DNA of 64,000 nucleotides. It comes from Lachnoanaerobaculum umeaense. Its GTDB lineage: Bacteria; Bacillota; Clostridia; Lachnospirales; Lachnospiraceae. Below the pieces are notes generated by a model, which saw nothing but the letters and a program-made list of their open reading frames with translations, was not told the origin of the DNA and made no database searches. Where the stretch lies: assembly GCF_003589745.1 (NCBI RefSeq), contig NZ_CP032364.1, positions 1,426,001 through 1,490,000 on the forward strand, given 5' to 3'. Positions 17,241-25,848 of the stretch are shown in pieces. Numbering within the stretch: position 1 is the stretch's first letter; each line of letters starts with the position of its first letter. The position numbers were made by a program, and so were the translations under genes.

Positions 17241-17286
17241 AACAAAACAGAGCTACTGTTAATTTATTAATTTTAACAACAGCTCT
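17241..17286 (-). terminator. terminator of the cell-wall-binding protein gene
   Basis: Stem AGAGCT-TGTTAA (17249-17262) with TTAACA-AGCTCT (17273-17286) and a 2x2 internal loop. On the minus strand it is followed by GTTTTGTTTAT. It lies immediately after the gene's stop. Confidence 0.65.
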
Positions 17287-17293
17287 ACTTAAA

Positions 17294-17953
17294 CTAGCTT
17301 GCATTAGTACACAAGCATGCATTTATTATCTTACCATTGTGAACTTCCAATATAATACTCTCACCTTGGTCCAGTCTCTGCAATCTCATTTCAACAGCAC
17401 TCTTAAAAACATCCTTAGAGACCTTTGTATCACCATCTCCTGTACGCAAATATAGAGAACTACCATCCTCTATTCCTACCCAGTCTTCAGTATATCCAAG
17501 ATTTTCATTAGTTGCTGCCCTATATATATATCCACCAATATGTAAGACATCACCATCCCACTCAAGAATATTTACAGATCCGGAATTAAAATAAAAACGG
17601 AACTTGCCTGTTAAGCCCACAAGATTATTGGTATTTCTCATCCAAGCACCGGTATAGCTTACATAGTAACCGTCGGGAGTTGTCCTGCTTGTATACATAG
17701 CACCGTCACTTCCTAAGTAATAATCACCTACCCATTGGTTTGACACCATATAGCCGTCGTCATTAAAATAATACCATTTTGAATCATAACAATCAGGATC
17801 ATAATCATAAAACCAGGCATTTCTATAGTACCCGCCATTGTCTAAGCTATACCACCAGCCTACACTATCCCTTTGCCAACCGCCGGCATATACACAGGTG
17901 CTACCAAGAGCAGTCAAACCTAGAAGTAATGGTGCAAAAAATAATTTCTTCAT
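17294..17953 (-). CDS. secreted protein with choline/cell-wall-binding repeats
   Basis: A 219-residue exported protein with a signal peptide cut probably after VYA (residue 23). Residues about 25-115 contain cell-wall-binding (CW_binding_1-like) repeats, recognisable by GWWYSLDNGGYYRNAWFYD, KWYYFNDDGYMVSNQWV and YYLGSDGAM. The C-terminal part (about 115-219) is not recognised. Such repeats attach proteins to teichoic acids or polysaccharide. It is monocistronic, with its own terminator and an AGGAGG site. Confidence 0.75.
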   Translation of the reverse strand: MKKLFFAPLLLGLTALGSTCVYAGGWQRDSVGWWYSLDNGGYYRNAWFYDYDPDCYDSKWYYFNDDGYMVSNQWVGDYYLGSDGAMYTSRTTPDGYYVSYTGAWMRNTNNLVGLTGKFRFYFNSGSVNILEWDGDVLHIGGYIYRAATNENLGYTEDWVGIEDGSSLYLRTGDGDTKVSKDVFKSAVEMRLQRLDQGESIILEVHNGKIINACLCTNAS

Positions 17954-18143
17954 ACAAACCTCCTTTAAACATATAATAAATTTTATATACTAAAGTTAGC
18001 ATTAAATATTAAAAAAATATAGTATTCATCGAATACTCTTTTACTAAAATCCAAAATATTATTCATTAGATAATACTTTTTATAAATATTTTAAAGTTAT
18101 GCTGTCTAAAAATAGTATATCCAGTTTGTATTATCTTCTTTAA

Positions 18144-19451
18144 TTATTTACTTTCTTTATCAGTTGTACGATTACCGTCATTATTTGCATTAGCTACCAT
18201 ATTAAAATATATATTAAAATATATAATATTATTCTTATATGATACATGAATCTTACCCTTATGTCTGTTTATAATATTTCTCGCAATAGAAAGTCCCACT
18301 CCATAGCCCGAAATACTGCTGTTATGTGATTTATCTTCTCTATAAAATCTTTCAAAAAACTTTGAATAATCTGTATTCCTACCCTCTTTATATGTATTAT
18401 ACACCACAAGCTTGGCTTTTTTGAATGTTAACCCCTGTTGTAGCATTCTTACACCAATAATCCCACCTTCATCACAATATTTATTTGCATTATCGATTAG
18501 AATATTGACCAGCTCATATATAGCACTCTGATCTCCGGATATATATATATCCTTTTGGACATCTGATTCAAAATTTTTACCGCCCTTTATTGCCAATGAT
18601 TTAAAGGACTTTGAGGATTTTTCCACTATATCTGAAAAATTGATATTTACAGCCGCTACACTCGTCTGTTCCTCAAATCTTGCAAGTACGACCAACCTAT
18701 TTATAAGTTCAGTCAAACGCTGTATCTGTTCCTTTGTACTTTGCGTCCATTCATTTTCTCCGGTAAGCATCTCTGCCAACTCGTTATTAGCAGAAATTAT
18801 AGCAATAGGAGTCTTTAGCTCATGACTTGCATTAGTAATAAAAGCTCTCTGATTCCTATAGTTTTCCATAAATGGCATCATTACCTTACCTGAAAAAATA
18901 ATAAATATTACTATGAAAAAAATTAAATTTGAAAAGAAAATAAATACCGATGTCTCAATCAAATCATCCCTATCCTCAGAATATCTGGTAATATCCAGTA
19001 CAACTATAAGCTTACTCTCATCAACCTCATCAAAATTAAGCTTATACGCAAGCTTTTGTCCATCAGTAGTTGTAAAGTTCCCATAGGTTTTACCTCCCGA
19101 TAGTATTTTCTTTACATAAAATACAACATCTGTATCTGATAGATTTGCAATATGTTCAGTATTCATAGTTATTACTTTATCGCTACTGTCTACCTGTACA
19201 CTAAAATATCTGTATTGATAGATATTATCTGAATTAGTCTTTTTGCCAAGAATCTTTTCGATAGTTTCTTCTTTGGGAAGAACTCCGTTGTTATCAGATA
19301 ATAAATCTAATATTTTATTTATTCTCTTTTCACTTACTGCATACTTTGAAGCATTTAAAACGCCTATTACTGAAATAAGCATTATAATAACTGCCACAGT
19401 AGCAACTAAAATGAATTGTATACGAAGCCTTCTAAACAAATTACACCTCAA
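18144..19451 (-). CDS. sensor histidine kinase
   Basis: A 435-residue kinase. Membrane helices at about 10-30 and 168-190 frame an extracytoplasmic sensor domain of about 135 residues. The H-box NASHELKTPIAII lies near 208, the N-box NILIDNANKYCDEGG near 315, and the G2 box GYGVGLSIARNII near 385. The G1 region reads VYNTYKEG instead of the classical DxGxG, as in a subset of Firmicute kinases. It overlaps the response-regulator gene by 11 nt, and the pair follows a small alarmone synthetase gene. The signal is unknown. Confidence 0.9.
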   Translation of the reverse strand: MRCNLFRRLRIQFILVATVAVIIMLISVIGVLNASKYAVSEKRINKILDLLSDNNGVLPKEETIEKILGKKTNSDNIYQYRYFSVQVDSSDKVITMNTEHIANLSDTDVVFYVKKILSGGKTYGNFTTTDGQKLAYKLNFDEVDESKLIVVLDITRYSEDRDDLIETSVFIFFSNLIFFIVIFIIFSGKVMMPFMENYRNQRAFITNASHELKTPIAIISANNELAEMLTGENEWTQSTKEQIQRLTELINRLVVLARFEEQTSVAAVNINFSDIVEKSSKSFKSLAIKGGKNFESDVQKDIYISGDQSAIYELVNILIDNANKYCDEGGIIGVRMLQQGLTFKKAKLVVYNTYKEGRNTDYSKFFERFYREDKSHNSSISGYGVGLSIARNIINRHKGKIHVSYKNNIIYFNIYFNMVANANNDGNRTTDKESK

Positions 19452-20112
19452 CTAATTCAAAATCACTATTTTCTTCTCCCATAATATCAATGTTTGCATT
19501 GATTGCCTTAAGTTTTTTCTTTAAATAAGATATATATATCCAAACATACCCGGCATCAGAGTCTTCATCCTTAGACCATACATGATTATAAATGTAATCT
19601 GTTGACAATTTCTTATTTTTATTTAGCATAAGTACTTCCATAAGCTTGGTTTCCTTACCTGCCAAAATAATAGAATTCTTTGCCGACAATTCCTGTTCTG
19701 CTACATTCAGCTTCACACTTCCAAATGTAAGTATCTTTTCATTAAACTTTGTATCTATTCTTCGCTCAAGTGATCTTATCCTTGCAATCAATTCCTTTAG
19801 CTCAATTGGTTTCGTAAGGTATTCATCCGCACCCAAATCAAGTCCCGCAATTTTATCATCTACCTCACTCATTGCAGTGAGCATAATAACATATGTTGTA
19901 TTACCTGATTCTCTTATGTTTTTCAAAACTTCCAGCCCTGTCATCTTTGGCATCATTATATCAAAAATCATCAAATCAAATATTCCTGTACTTGCATGTT
20001 CAAGTGCCTGTTCTCCATCAAATGCCTGTACAACCTCATATCCTTGTATTTTCAATGCCGTAGCATATGCCCTTGACAAAGCAAATTCATCTTCAGCTAA
20101 CAATATTTTCAT
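19441..20112 (-). CDS. OmpR-type response regulator
   Basis: A 223-residue response regulator. The receiver domain has acidic residues E7/D8, phospho-acceptor D51 (IFDIMMP), T79 (LTAMSE) and K101 (LTKPIE). A C-terminal winged helix spans about 130-215, with WIYISYLKKKLKAI near the recognition helix. The tail is slightly divergent. It overlaps both the downstream kinase gene (11 nt) and the upstream alarmone synthetase gene (20 nt), so all three are translated from one message. Confidence 0.92.
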   Translation of the reverse strand: MKILLAEDEFALSRAYATALKIQGYEVVQAFDGEQALEHASTGIFDLMIFDIMMPKMTGLEVLKNIRESGNTTYVIMLTAMSEVDDKIAGLDLGADEYLTKPIELKELIARIRSLERRIDTKFNEKILTFGSVKLNVAEQELSAKNSIILAGKETKLMEVLMLNKNKKLSTDYIYNHVWSKDEDSDAGYVWIYISYLKKKLKAINANIDIMGEENSDFELVEV

Positions 20113-20722
20113 TATCTGACTCCTCTATTAATTTTTTTATAGTTTGCATATTTAAGTCACAGGATGCCAACTCATCAGCACATCTTTTCAGCTCTTTTGT
20201 AATCCTCTCATGATTGCCTATATTTTTCTTGTATTTCATCTGATGCTCAAGAGATGCCCATGAATCCATAGCTATAGTCCTTAGTTGAATCTCAATGTAA
20301 TACTTTCCATTCTCATTATCTTCACAATCCGGATATTCTGTTACTATTTCAAGTATCATATGGTAGGAACGATATCCATTAGGCTTTACATTAAGTATAT
20401 AGTCCTTTTCATCCACTACATTTATATTATTCATATTTTTAAACATACCTACAAGAGTGTATATGTCGTCAACAAAACCACATACAATTCTTACACCTAT
20501 AGCATCCTTGATTTCCTTTAATGCATTATATGTAGTGGGCTCTATACCTTTTCTCTTACATTTTTCTATCATACTTTCATTTGTCTTTATTCTTGTAATA
20601 AAATGCTCAAAAAGTTTATATCCGGTTTTTTCTTTATATTCATCATTTAATATATTTACATCTCTTGAAAACATCTCCAGTATAATTCCCAAATATTTTT
20701 CATAGTTTCCATATATATTCAT
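20093..20722 (-). CDS. small alarmone synthetase, RelA/SpoT domain (RelQ/YjbM-like)
   Basis: About 209 residues, consisting of a single (p)ppGpp synthetase domain without hydrolase or regulatory domains. Visible motifs are KDAIGVRIVCGF, the substrate-binding NGYRSYHMI, and YYIEIQLRTIAMDSWASLEH containing the catalytic EIQLRT. The open frame reaches 20764, but AAGGAAG stands 8 nt before the ATG at 20722, which is preferred. The 3' end overlaps a two-component regulator gene by 20 nt, an unusual arrangement suggesting that the alarmone synthetase and the sensor pair belong to one response. Confidence 0.85.
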   Translation of the reverse strand: MNIYGNYEKYLGIILEMFSRDVNILNDEYKEKTGYKLFEHFITRIKTNESMIEKCKRKGIEPTTYNALKEIKDAIGVRIVCGFVDDIYTLVGMFKNMNNINVVDEKDYILNVKPNGYRSYHMILEIVTEYPDCEDNENGKYYIEIQLRTIAMDSWASLEHQMKYKKNIGNHERITKELKRCADELASCDLNMQTIKKLIEESDNENIVS

Positions 20723-20784
20723 CACGTAAACTTCCTTTTTATCTTTATACAAATAGTTTAACATAAATAAGTGTATAAAGAATG

Positions 20785-20814
20785 AAAAAAGGCTAAACTT
20801 TTTATAGTTTAGCC
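20785..20814 (-). terminator. terminator after mgtE
   Basis: A perfect 9-bp stem GGCTAAACT/AGTTTAGCC (20791-20799 with 20806-20814) is followed on the minus strand by six Ts (20785-20790). Confidence 0.9.
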
Positions 20815-20831
20815 AACGAAAATATTTAAAT

Positions 20832-22181
20832 TTATTTTATATGTAATAGTTCTACAGCAATCTGGAAGTAAATAACCAAAGAGACCGCATCAACGATTGT
20901 AGTAATAAGCGGTGCTGCCATAATAGCAGGATCCAACTTAAGTTTTTTTGCTAATATCGGTAACATTCCACCAATAACTTTAGCTAAAAATACTGTGGCA
21001 AACAACGCCAATACAACTGTAAGAGCTACAACAGGCTGTCCCGGATACTGAATAACCAATCTTATAAAGTTCACAAGTCCCAGTATCAAACCTACGACAA
21101 CAGATACTCTAGCCTCTTTCCATATAACTTTAAGTATATCTGAACTGGCAATCTCGCCTATTGTCATACCACGAATAATCATTGTAGATGACTGTGAACC
21201 TGCATTACCACCTGTGTCTGTCAGCATAGGAACAAATGAAACCAGAAGTGGCATTACCTGAAATGCATCCTCATACTTAGTAAGTATACCACCCGTAAGC
21301 ATTGAACTAATCATAAGCACTAAAAGCCATGTGATTCTGTTCTTTGCAAGCTCCAATACACTTGTCTTTAAGTAAGGCTTCTCAGATGGGAGCATAGCTG
21401 CCATCTTCTCAAAGTCCTCTGTTGCCTCTTCTTCCATGACATCCACAGCATCATCAATGGTAACAATACCTACAAGTCTGTTTTCATGGTCAACTACAGG
21501 TAGAGATAACAAATCATATTTATTAAATAAATCAGCGATATCCTCCTTATCATCCGTGGTTACAGCCTTAATGACATTAGTATCCATAATATCTTCTATT
21601 TTGACATCATAGTCATTCATCAAAAGATCCTTGACTGTCACTACACCTTCAAGCATTCGCTTGGCATCCATAACATAACAGGTATATATAGTTTCCTTGT
21701 CATAACCATGCTTTCTTATATAGGCAAATGCCTCCTGCACCGTTATGTTCTTTTTTAATCCTATATACTCCGCAGTCATTATAGATCCTGCTGAGTTTTC
21801 AGGATATTTTAGGAATTCATTTATCTGTAATCTTGTACTTGGAGCAGCATTTTGTAAGACTCTCTTTACAATTGTTGCCGGAAGCTCCTCAAGCATATCT
21901 ACAGCATCATCTACATACAACTCTTCAATTATATATGCCAACTCTTTATCTGTAATACTGTTTATTATATGTTCCTGAGTCTCTACTTCTAAACAAGCAA
22001 ACACATCACTTGCAAGCTCCTTAGGGAGCATTCTGAAAATAATGATCTGTTTTTCAGAATCAAGCTCCTCTAAGAAGGAAGCAATATCAAACTCATTCAT
22101 CTCGCAGAGCTCATCTTTTAATTGTCGGAACTGTTTTCTTGATACAAGATTAAATAATACTTCTTTTACATTCTCTTCCAT
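20832..22181 (-). CDS. mgtE: magnesium transporter MgtE
   Basis: About 449 residues with the MgtE architecture. An N-terminal superhelical sensor domain (about 1-120) precedes two CBS domains (about 125-245, with PENSAGSIMTAEYI and LVGIVTIDDAVDVMEEEA). Five membrane helices follow (about 275-449, with the pore-lining PMLTDTGGNAGSQSSTMIIR). It imports Mg2+ down its gradient and is gated by cytosolic Mg2+. The frame can extend to a TTG at 22202, but the AAAGGTGG site fits the ATG at 22181. It sits 30 nt behind pnp. No Mg2+ riboswitch is seen in that short gap. Confidence 0.92.
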   Translation of the reverse strand: MEENVKEVLFNLVSRKQFRQLKDELCEMNEFDIASFLEELDSEKQIIIFRMLPKELASDVFACLEVETQEHIINSITDKELAYIIEELYVDDAVDMLEELPATIVKRVLQNAAPSTRLQINEFLKYPENSAGSIMTAEYIGLKKNITVQEAFAYIRKHGYDKETIYTCYVMDAKRMLEGVVTVKDLLMNDYDVKIEDIMDTNVIKAVTTDDKEDIADLFNKYDLLSLPVVDHENRLVGIVTIDDAVDVMEEEATEDFEKMAAMLPSEKPYLKTSVLELAKNRITWLLVLMISSMLTGGILTKYEDAFQVMPLLVSFVPMLTDTGGNAGSQSSTMIIRGMTIGEIASSDILKVIWKEARVSVVVGLILGLVNFIRLVIQYPGQPVVALTVVLALFATVFLAKVIGGMLPILAKKLKLDPAIMAAPLITTIVDAVSLVIYFQIAVELLHIK

Positions 22182-22211
22182 AGTCCCACCTTTCTCTGCC
22201 AAAAATTATTA

Positions 22212-24314
22212 TTATTCAAGATCTGAAGGCTTCATAGACAGATCTATTCTTCCCTTTACAGGATCAACCTTCAATACCTTTACTGTAACCTCATCTCCTA
22301 TTTTTACAACATCTTCAACTTTTTCCACTCTCTTATCTGAAAGCTTTGAAATATGAACCATACCATCCTTACCTGGAGCTAATTCTACAAAGGCACCGAA
22401 CTCAAGCATACGAACAACGCTACCTCTCATAATCATTCCGGCTTCAATCTCTATTGTTATACCTCTTATTATATCAATAGCCTTATCAATCATTGTCTGA
22501 TCTGTGCCTGCAACTGATACCAATCCTTCTTCACTGATATCAATCTTTACTCCGGTATCTTCAATGATCTTATTGATCGTCTTACCCTGCTTACCTACCA
22601 CATCACCAATCTTTGAAGGACTGATTTGGATCTGTGAAATCTTCGGTGCATATGGACTCAGTTCTTTTCTAGGTTCAGATATACATGGCTTCATACAAGT
22701 GTCCATGATGAAATTTCTTGCTTCATGACATCTTGCAATAGCACCTTTTACAATATCTTTTGTAAGTCCATGAATCTTAATATCCATCTGAATAGCTGTA
22801 ATACCTGCATCAGTTCCTGTTACCTTAAAGTCCATATCTCCAAAGAAATCTTCCAGCCCCTGAATATCTGTAAGCAATACATAGTCATCATCAGAATCAC
22901 CTGTTACAAGTCCACATGAGATTCCTGCTACCATCTTCTTTATTGGAACTCCGGCTGCCATAAGTGCCATACATGAAGAACATGTAGATGCCATAGAAGT
23001 AGAACCGTTTGACTCAAAAGTCTCAGATACAGATCTTATAGCATATGGAAAATCCTCAGGAGTAGGAAGTACAGGTATAAGTGCACGCTCGGCCAATGCA
23101 CCATGTCCTATTTCTCTTCTTCCGGGACCTCTTGAAGGTCTGGTCTCACCTACTGAATAAGAAGGGAAATTATACTGATGAATATATCTCTTTGTAGTTT
23201 CTAAAAGATTAAGTCCATCAATCTTTTGTGCCTCTGCTAAAGGTGCAAGTGTAACTATATTACAGATCTGAGTCTGTCCTCTGGTAAACATAGCTGAACC
23301 ATGTACTCTTGGTATAATATCTGTCTCAGCTGCAAGTGTACGAATCTGATTCATAGCTCTGCCGTCAGGCCTCTTCTGATCCTTTAAAATCATCTTTCTT
23401 ACAGTCTTCTTCTGATACTGATAAATAGCCTCACCAAGTAGAGGTATCCACTCTTCTTTGTCTGCAAATGCTGCTTCAAGTCTTTGTGTGATTGCCTTTA
23501 TATTTTCTTCTCTAACCTGCTTTTCATCTGTGAAAACTGCTACTTCCATCTCCTGTGGAGGTACGATTTCCTTAATAGCTGCTGTAAGCTCTTCAGGAAT
23601 AACAAATGCTGTATAAGAATGCTTTTCCTTACCAACTTCCGCTACAATCTTATCAATAAATGCAATAATCTCCTTATTTACTGAGTCAGCTTTATAAATA
23701 GCCTCAATCATCTTTTCATCAGGTATTTCATTTGCACCTGCTTCAATCATTATTACCTTATCTCTTGTAGATGCTACTGTAAGCTTAAGATCTGATACAG
23801 CCATCTGCTCCTCATTAGGGTTTACCACAAAAAAACCACCTACCATACCGATCTGTGTTGTAGCACAAGGTCCATCAAAAGGAATATCTGATATCGCTGT
23901 TGCAATTGCAGAACCAAGCATAGCTGTAAGTTCAGGTGAACAATCAGGATCTACAGACATTACAAGATTGTTTAATGTAACATCATTTCTATAATCCTTA
24001 GGAAAAAGCGGTCTCATCGGTCTGTCTATAACTCTTGATGTAAGTATAGCATTCTCACTTGCCTTTCCTTCTCTCTTATTAAATCCTCCCGGCATTTTAC
24101 CTACCGCATACATCTTCTCCTCATATTCTACTGAAAGAGGGAAGAAATCAATACCGTCTCTTGGCTTATCTGATGCTGTAGCTGTAGATAAAACTGTTGT
24201 ATCACCATAGTGCATAAATGCAGCACCATTTGCCTGTGCAGCTACTCTCCCGATATCAACTCTGAGAGTACGACCTGCGAGTTCCATTGAATAACTTTTA
24301 AATTCCTTACTCAT
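22212..24314 (-). CDS. pnp: polyribonucleotide nucleotidyltransferase (PNPase)
   Basis: A 700-residue 3'-5' phosphorolytic exoribonuclease with two RNase PH domains, the second carrying FTRGQTQ, a DDD-type GDSDDDY segment and GTDAGITAIQMDIK. A KH domain (IGDVVGKQGKTINKI) and an S1 domain (GSVVRMLEFGAFVELAPGKD) follow at the C-terminus. AAAGGAGATG stands directly before the ATG at 24314, so the in-frame extension to 24365 is not used. It follows rpsO, as in most bacteria, but a strong terminator and a hairpin leader lie between. Confidence 0.96.
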   Translation of the reverse strand: MSKEFKSYSMELAGRTLRVDIGRVAAQANGAAFMHYGDTTVLSTATASDKPRDGIDFFPLSVEYEEKMYAVGKMPGGFNKREGKASENAILTSRVIDRPMRPLFPKDYRNDVTLNNLVMSVDPDCSPELTAMLGSAIATAISDIPFDGPCATTQIGMVGGFFVVNPNEEQMAVSDLKLTVASTRDKVIMIEAGANEIPDEKMIEAIYKADSVNKEIIAFIDKIVAEVGKEKHSYTAFVIPEELTAAIKEIVPPQEMEVAVFTDEKQVREENIKAITQRLEAAFADKEEWIPLLGEAIYQYQKKTVRKMILKDQKRPDGRAMNQIRTLAAETDIIPRVHGSAMFTRGQTQICNIVTLAPLAEAQKIDGLNLLETTKRYIHQYNFPSYSVGETRPSRGPGRREIGHGALAERALIPVLPTPEDFPYAIRSVSETFESNGSTSMASTCSSCMALMAAGVPIKKMVAGISCGLVTGDSDDDYVLLTDIQGLEDFFGDMDFKVTGTDAGITAIQMDIKIHGLTKDIVKGAIARCHEARNFIMDTCMKPCISEPRKELSPYAPKISQIQISPSKIGDVVGKQGKTINKIIEDTGVKIDISEEGLVSVAGTDQTMIDKAIDIIRGITIEIEAGMIMRGSVVRMLEFGAFVELAPGKDGMVHISKLSDKRVEKVEDVVKIGDEVTVKVLKVDPVKGRIDLSMKPSDLE

Positions 24315-24376
24315 TTCATCTCCTTTTGGCTTGCCGATATTCGAGAAGGGCTCTTCTTGAAACATAAAAATATGAA

Positions 24377-24419
24377 CTAGTGATAAAAACTAAAACAATG
24401 CTTTAATGCTTATCACTAG
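24377..24419 (-). other. pnp leader hairpin
   Basis: A perfect 10-bp stem CTAGTGATAA/TTATCACTAG (24377-24386 with 24410-24419), about 60 nt before the pnp start. Double-stranded pnp leaders are RNase III targets in enterobacterial autoregulation. A similar role here is only an analogy. Confidence 0.5.
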
Positions 24420-24503
24420 CTTCGGCTACAAGCCACTAATAAATTATAATAATATGTTAGAACATATTTGGTCACATAGAATAATTGGTTGCTCCAATAT
24501 CTT

Positions 24504-24530
24504 AAAAAAGGTGGAGAAAAACTCTCCACC
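24504..24530 (-). terminator. terminator after rpsO
   Basis: An 8-bp stem GGTGGAGA/TCTCCACC (24510-24517 with 24523-24530), followed on the minus strand by TTTTTT (24504-24509). It separates rpsO from pnp, although partial read-through is common at this locus. Confidence 0.9.
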
Positions 24531-24603
24531 AATGATACGATAATCATACAAGGCTTTCAAAGAATTTTCCTTGAACGAAATCCTGAAAACTAAAGACTCT
24601 TTA

Positions 24604-24870
24604 TTACTTTCTAAGTCCAAGTTTCTCTATAAGTGCACGATAACCCTCAAGATCCTTATTCTTAAGGTACTGTAAAAGATTTCTTCTCTTACCTACCATC
24701 TTCAAAAGACCTCTTCTTGAGTGATGATCCTTAGGGTTTGCCTTTAAATGCTCTGTTAATTCTGTGATTCTTGCTGTAAGAACTGCTATCTGAACCTCAG
24801 GTGAACCTGTATCTCCTGCTTTTCTTGCATACTCTTCCATGATAGCTGTCTTTTTCTCTTTTGTAATCAT
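24604..24870 (-). CDS. rpsO: 30S ribosomal protein S15
   Basis: An 88-residue ribosomal protein with the signature [18 protein letters not shown] at about residues 48-66, the 16S-binding face. It starts behind AAAGGAG. A terminator-like hairpin lies directly upstream of the ribosome binding site, which may mediate feedback. Confidence 0.97.
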   Translation of the reverse strand: MITKEKKTAIMEEYARKAGDTGSPEVQIAVLTARITELTEHLKANPKDHHSRRGLLKMVGKRRNLLQYLKNKDLEGYRALIEKLGLRK

Positions 24871-24884
24871 TTTCTTTCTCCTTT

Positions 24885-24913
24885 AAAAAATCTTACCGTA
24901 TACATAAGGTAAG
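24885..24913 (-). promoter_or_regulatory. rpsO leader hairpin (possible attenuator)
   Basis: On the minus strand CTTACC (24908-24913) pairs with GGTAAG (24892-24897) and is followed by ATTTTTT. The rpsO ribosome binding site begins immediately afterwards. The stem is only 6 bp, so it is either a weak attenuator or part of an S15-binding structure. Confidence 0.45.
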
Positions 24914-25012
24914 GTTGGAGTATCCATATCTCATGTATAGGCGTTACTACCCCAAAATAATAACAAAATCAAGTGGCAATGTCAATGGAAAATATCATAA
25001 TACCCTCAATAT

Positions 25013-25054
25013 TAAGCCATAAATGATAAAGTCCTGGTATACCACAAATAAAAA
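25013..25054. repeat. 42-nt dispersed repeat, copy 2
   Basis: Matches 17140-17181 at 41 of 42 positions. It lies between the small membrane-protein gene and rpsO in non-coding sequence. Confidence 0.7.
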
Positions 25055-25174
25055 CCCCCTGATTATCAACTGCCACAGTATATATTAAAAAGTTAAAAGC
25101 TCAAGAAGATACAAACCTTATCATTAAAGTACGATAAATAATGTACATTACAGAGCATTTTTAATATCATAAAA

Positions 25175-25531
25175 CTATTTTTTATTTTTTAAATATGCAC
25201 CAATCAGCTGTCCGGTTAAGCTTATCACAAAATACGCACCAACAAACATAAGAGATCCGGCCCCGAAAATAACCATATAAAACAACCCAAGAATGGCTAC
25301 CCTCAATGCAAAGTACCATTGAAGATCATTATATATTGCAAATATTATTGACATAATAAGTATTATTAAAGGTGTGATAATAAGCCAAAAATATACTCCG
25401 ATTATCATTCTGTCCGATGGATGATTTACCGGCAACACATACGCAAATAATGGCAGTACATAATATGTTACAGCTATTAGAATAGTATATTTATATTTAT
25501 GAACCAGACATTTTTTCAAAAAATCTTCCAT
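25175..25531 (-). CDS. small membrane protein of unknown function
   Basis: A 118-residue protein with about four hydrophobic helices (near 15-33, 44-66, 71-90 and 92-112) and a basic C-terminus KNKK. I recognise no family. It is flanked by non-coding sequence on both sides and appears monocistronic. A start at 25531 is reasonable, but no strong ribosome binding site is visible, so the gene call is moderate. Confidence 0.55.
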   Translation of the reverse strand: MEDFLKKCLVHKYKYTILIAVTYYVLPLFAYVLPVNHPSDRMIIGVYFWLIITPLIILIMSIIFAIYNDLQWYFALRVAILGLFYMVIFGAGSLMFVGAYFVISLTGQLIGAYLKNKK

Positions 25532-25848
25532 AATCGATCTCCATAATAATAAATCCTTTATTTTTTTAATAGAGCTATTGTATACCTACTTTTTCAATAT
25601 ATTATCTCTTATAGTGTAATTATAACACAATTATTCGCTGCTGTTTTATATTTTCTTTATAAGCACAAAAGCAAACTGTTCTAACAGACTGAAAATTCAA
25701 AGTATTTACATTATTTTTATAAAGTCAAATATTATTCTTAAGACATGAAACCACAATATTGCCATAAAAATACCGACCTACTAATCATTAGATTTTAGTC
25801 TAACTTTTGGAGGTCAGTACAATTAAACAGCCTGTTTTTCTATATATT
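25532..25848. other. intergenic region
   Basis: 317 nt without a gene. The right part (25766-25819) holds the terminator of the diaminopimelate dehydrogenase gene. The rest is AT-rich, and I see nothing else that can be named. Confidence 0.6.
25766..25819 (-). terminator. terminator after diaminopimelate dehydrogenase
   Basis: A long imperfect hairpin (25771-25791 with about 25798-25819; arms begin ACTGACCT and end AGGTCGGT) is followed on the minus strand by TTTTT. Confidence 0.75.

Noticed and set aside
20722-20764. N-terminal extension of the alarmone synthetase to 20764
   Set aside because: No ribosome binding site there, whereas AAGGAAG is correctly placed for the ATG at 20722.
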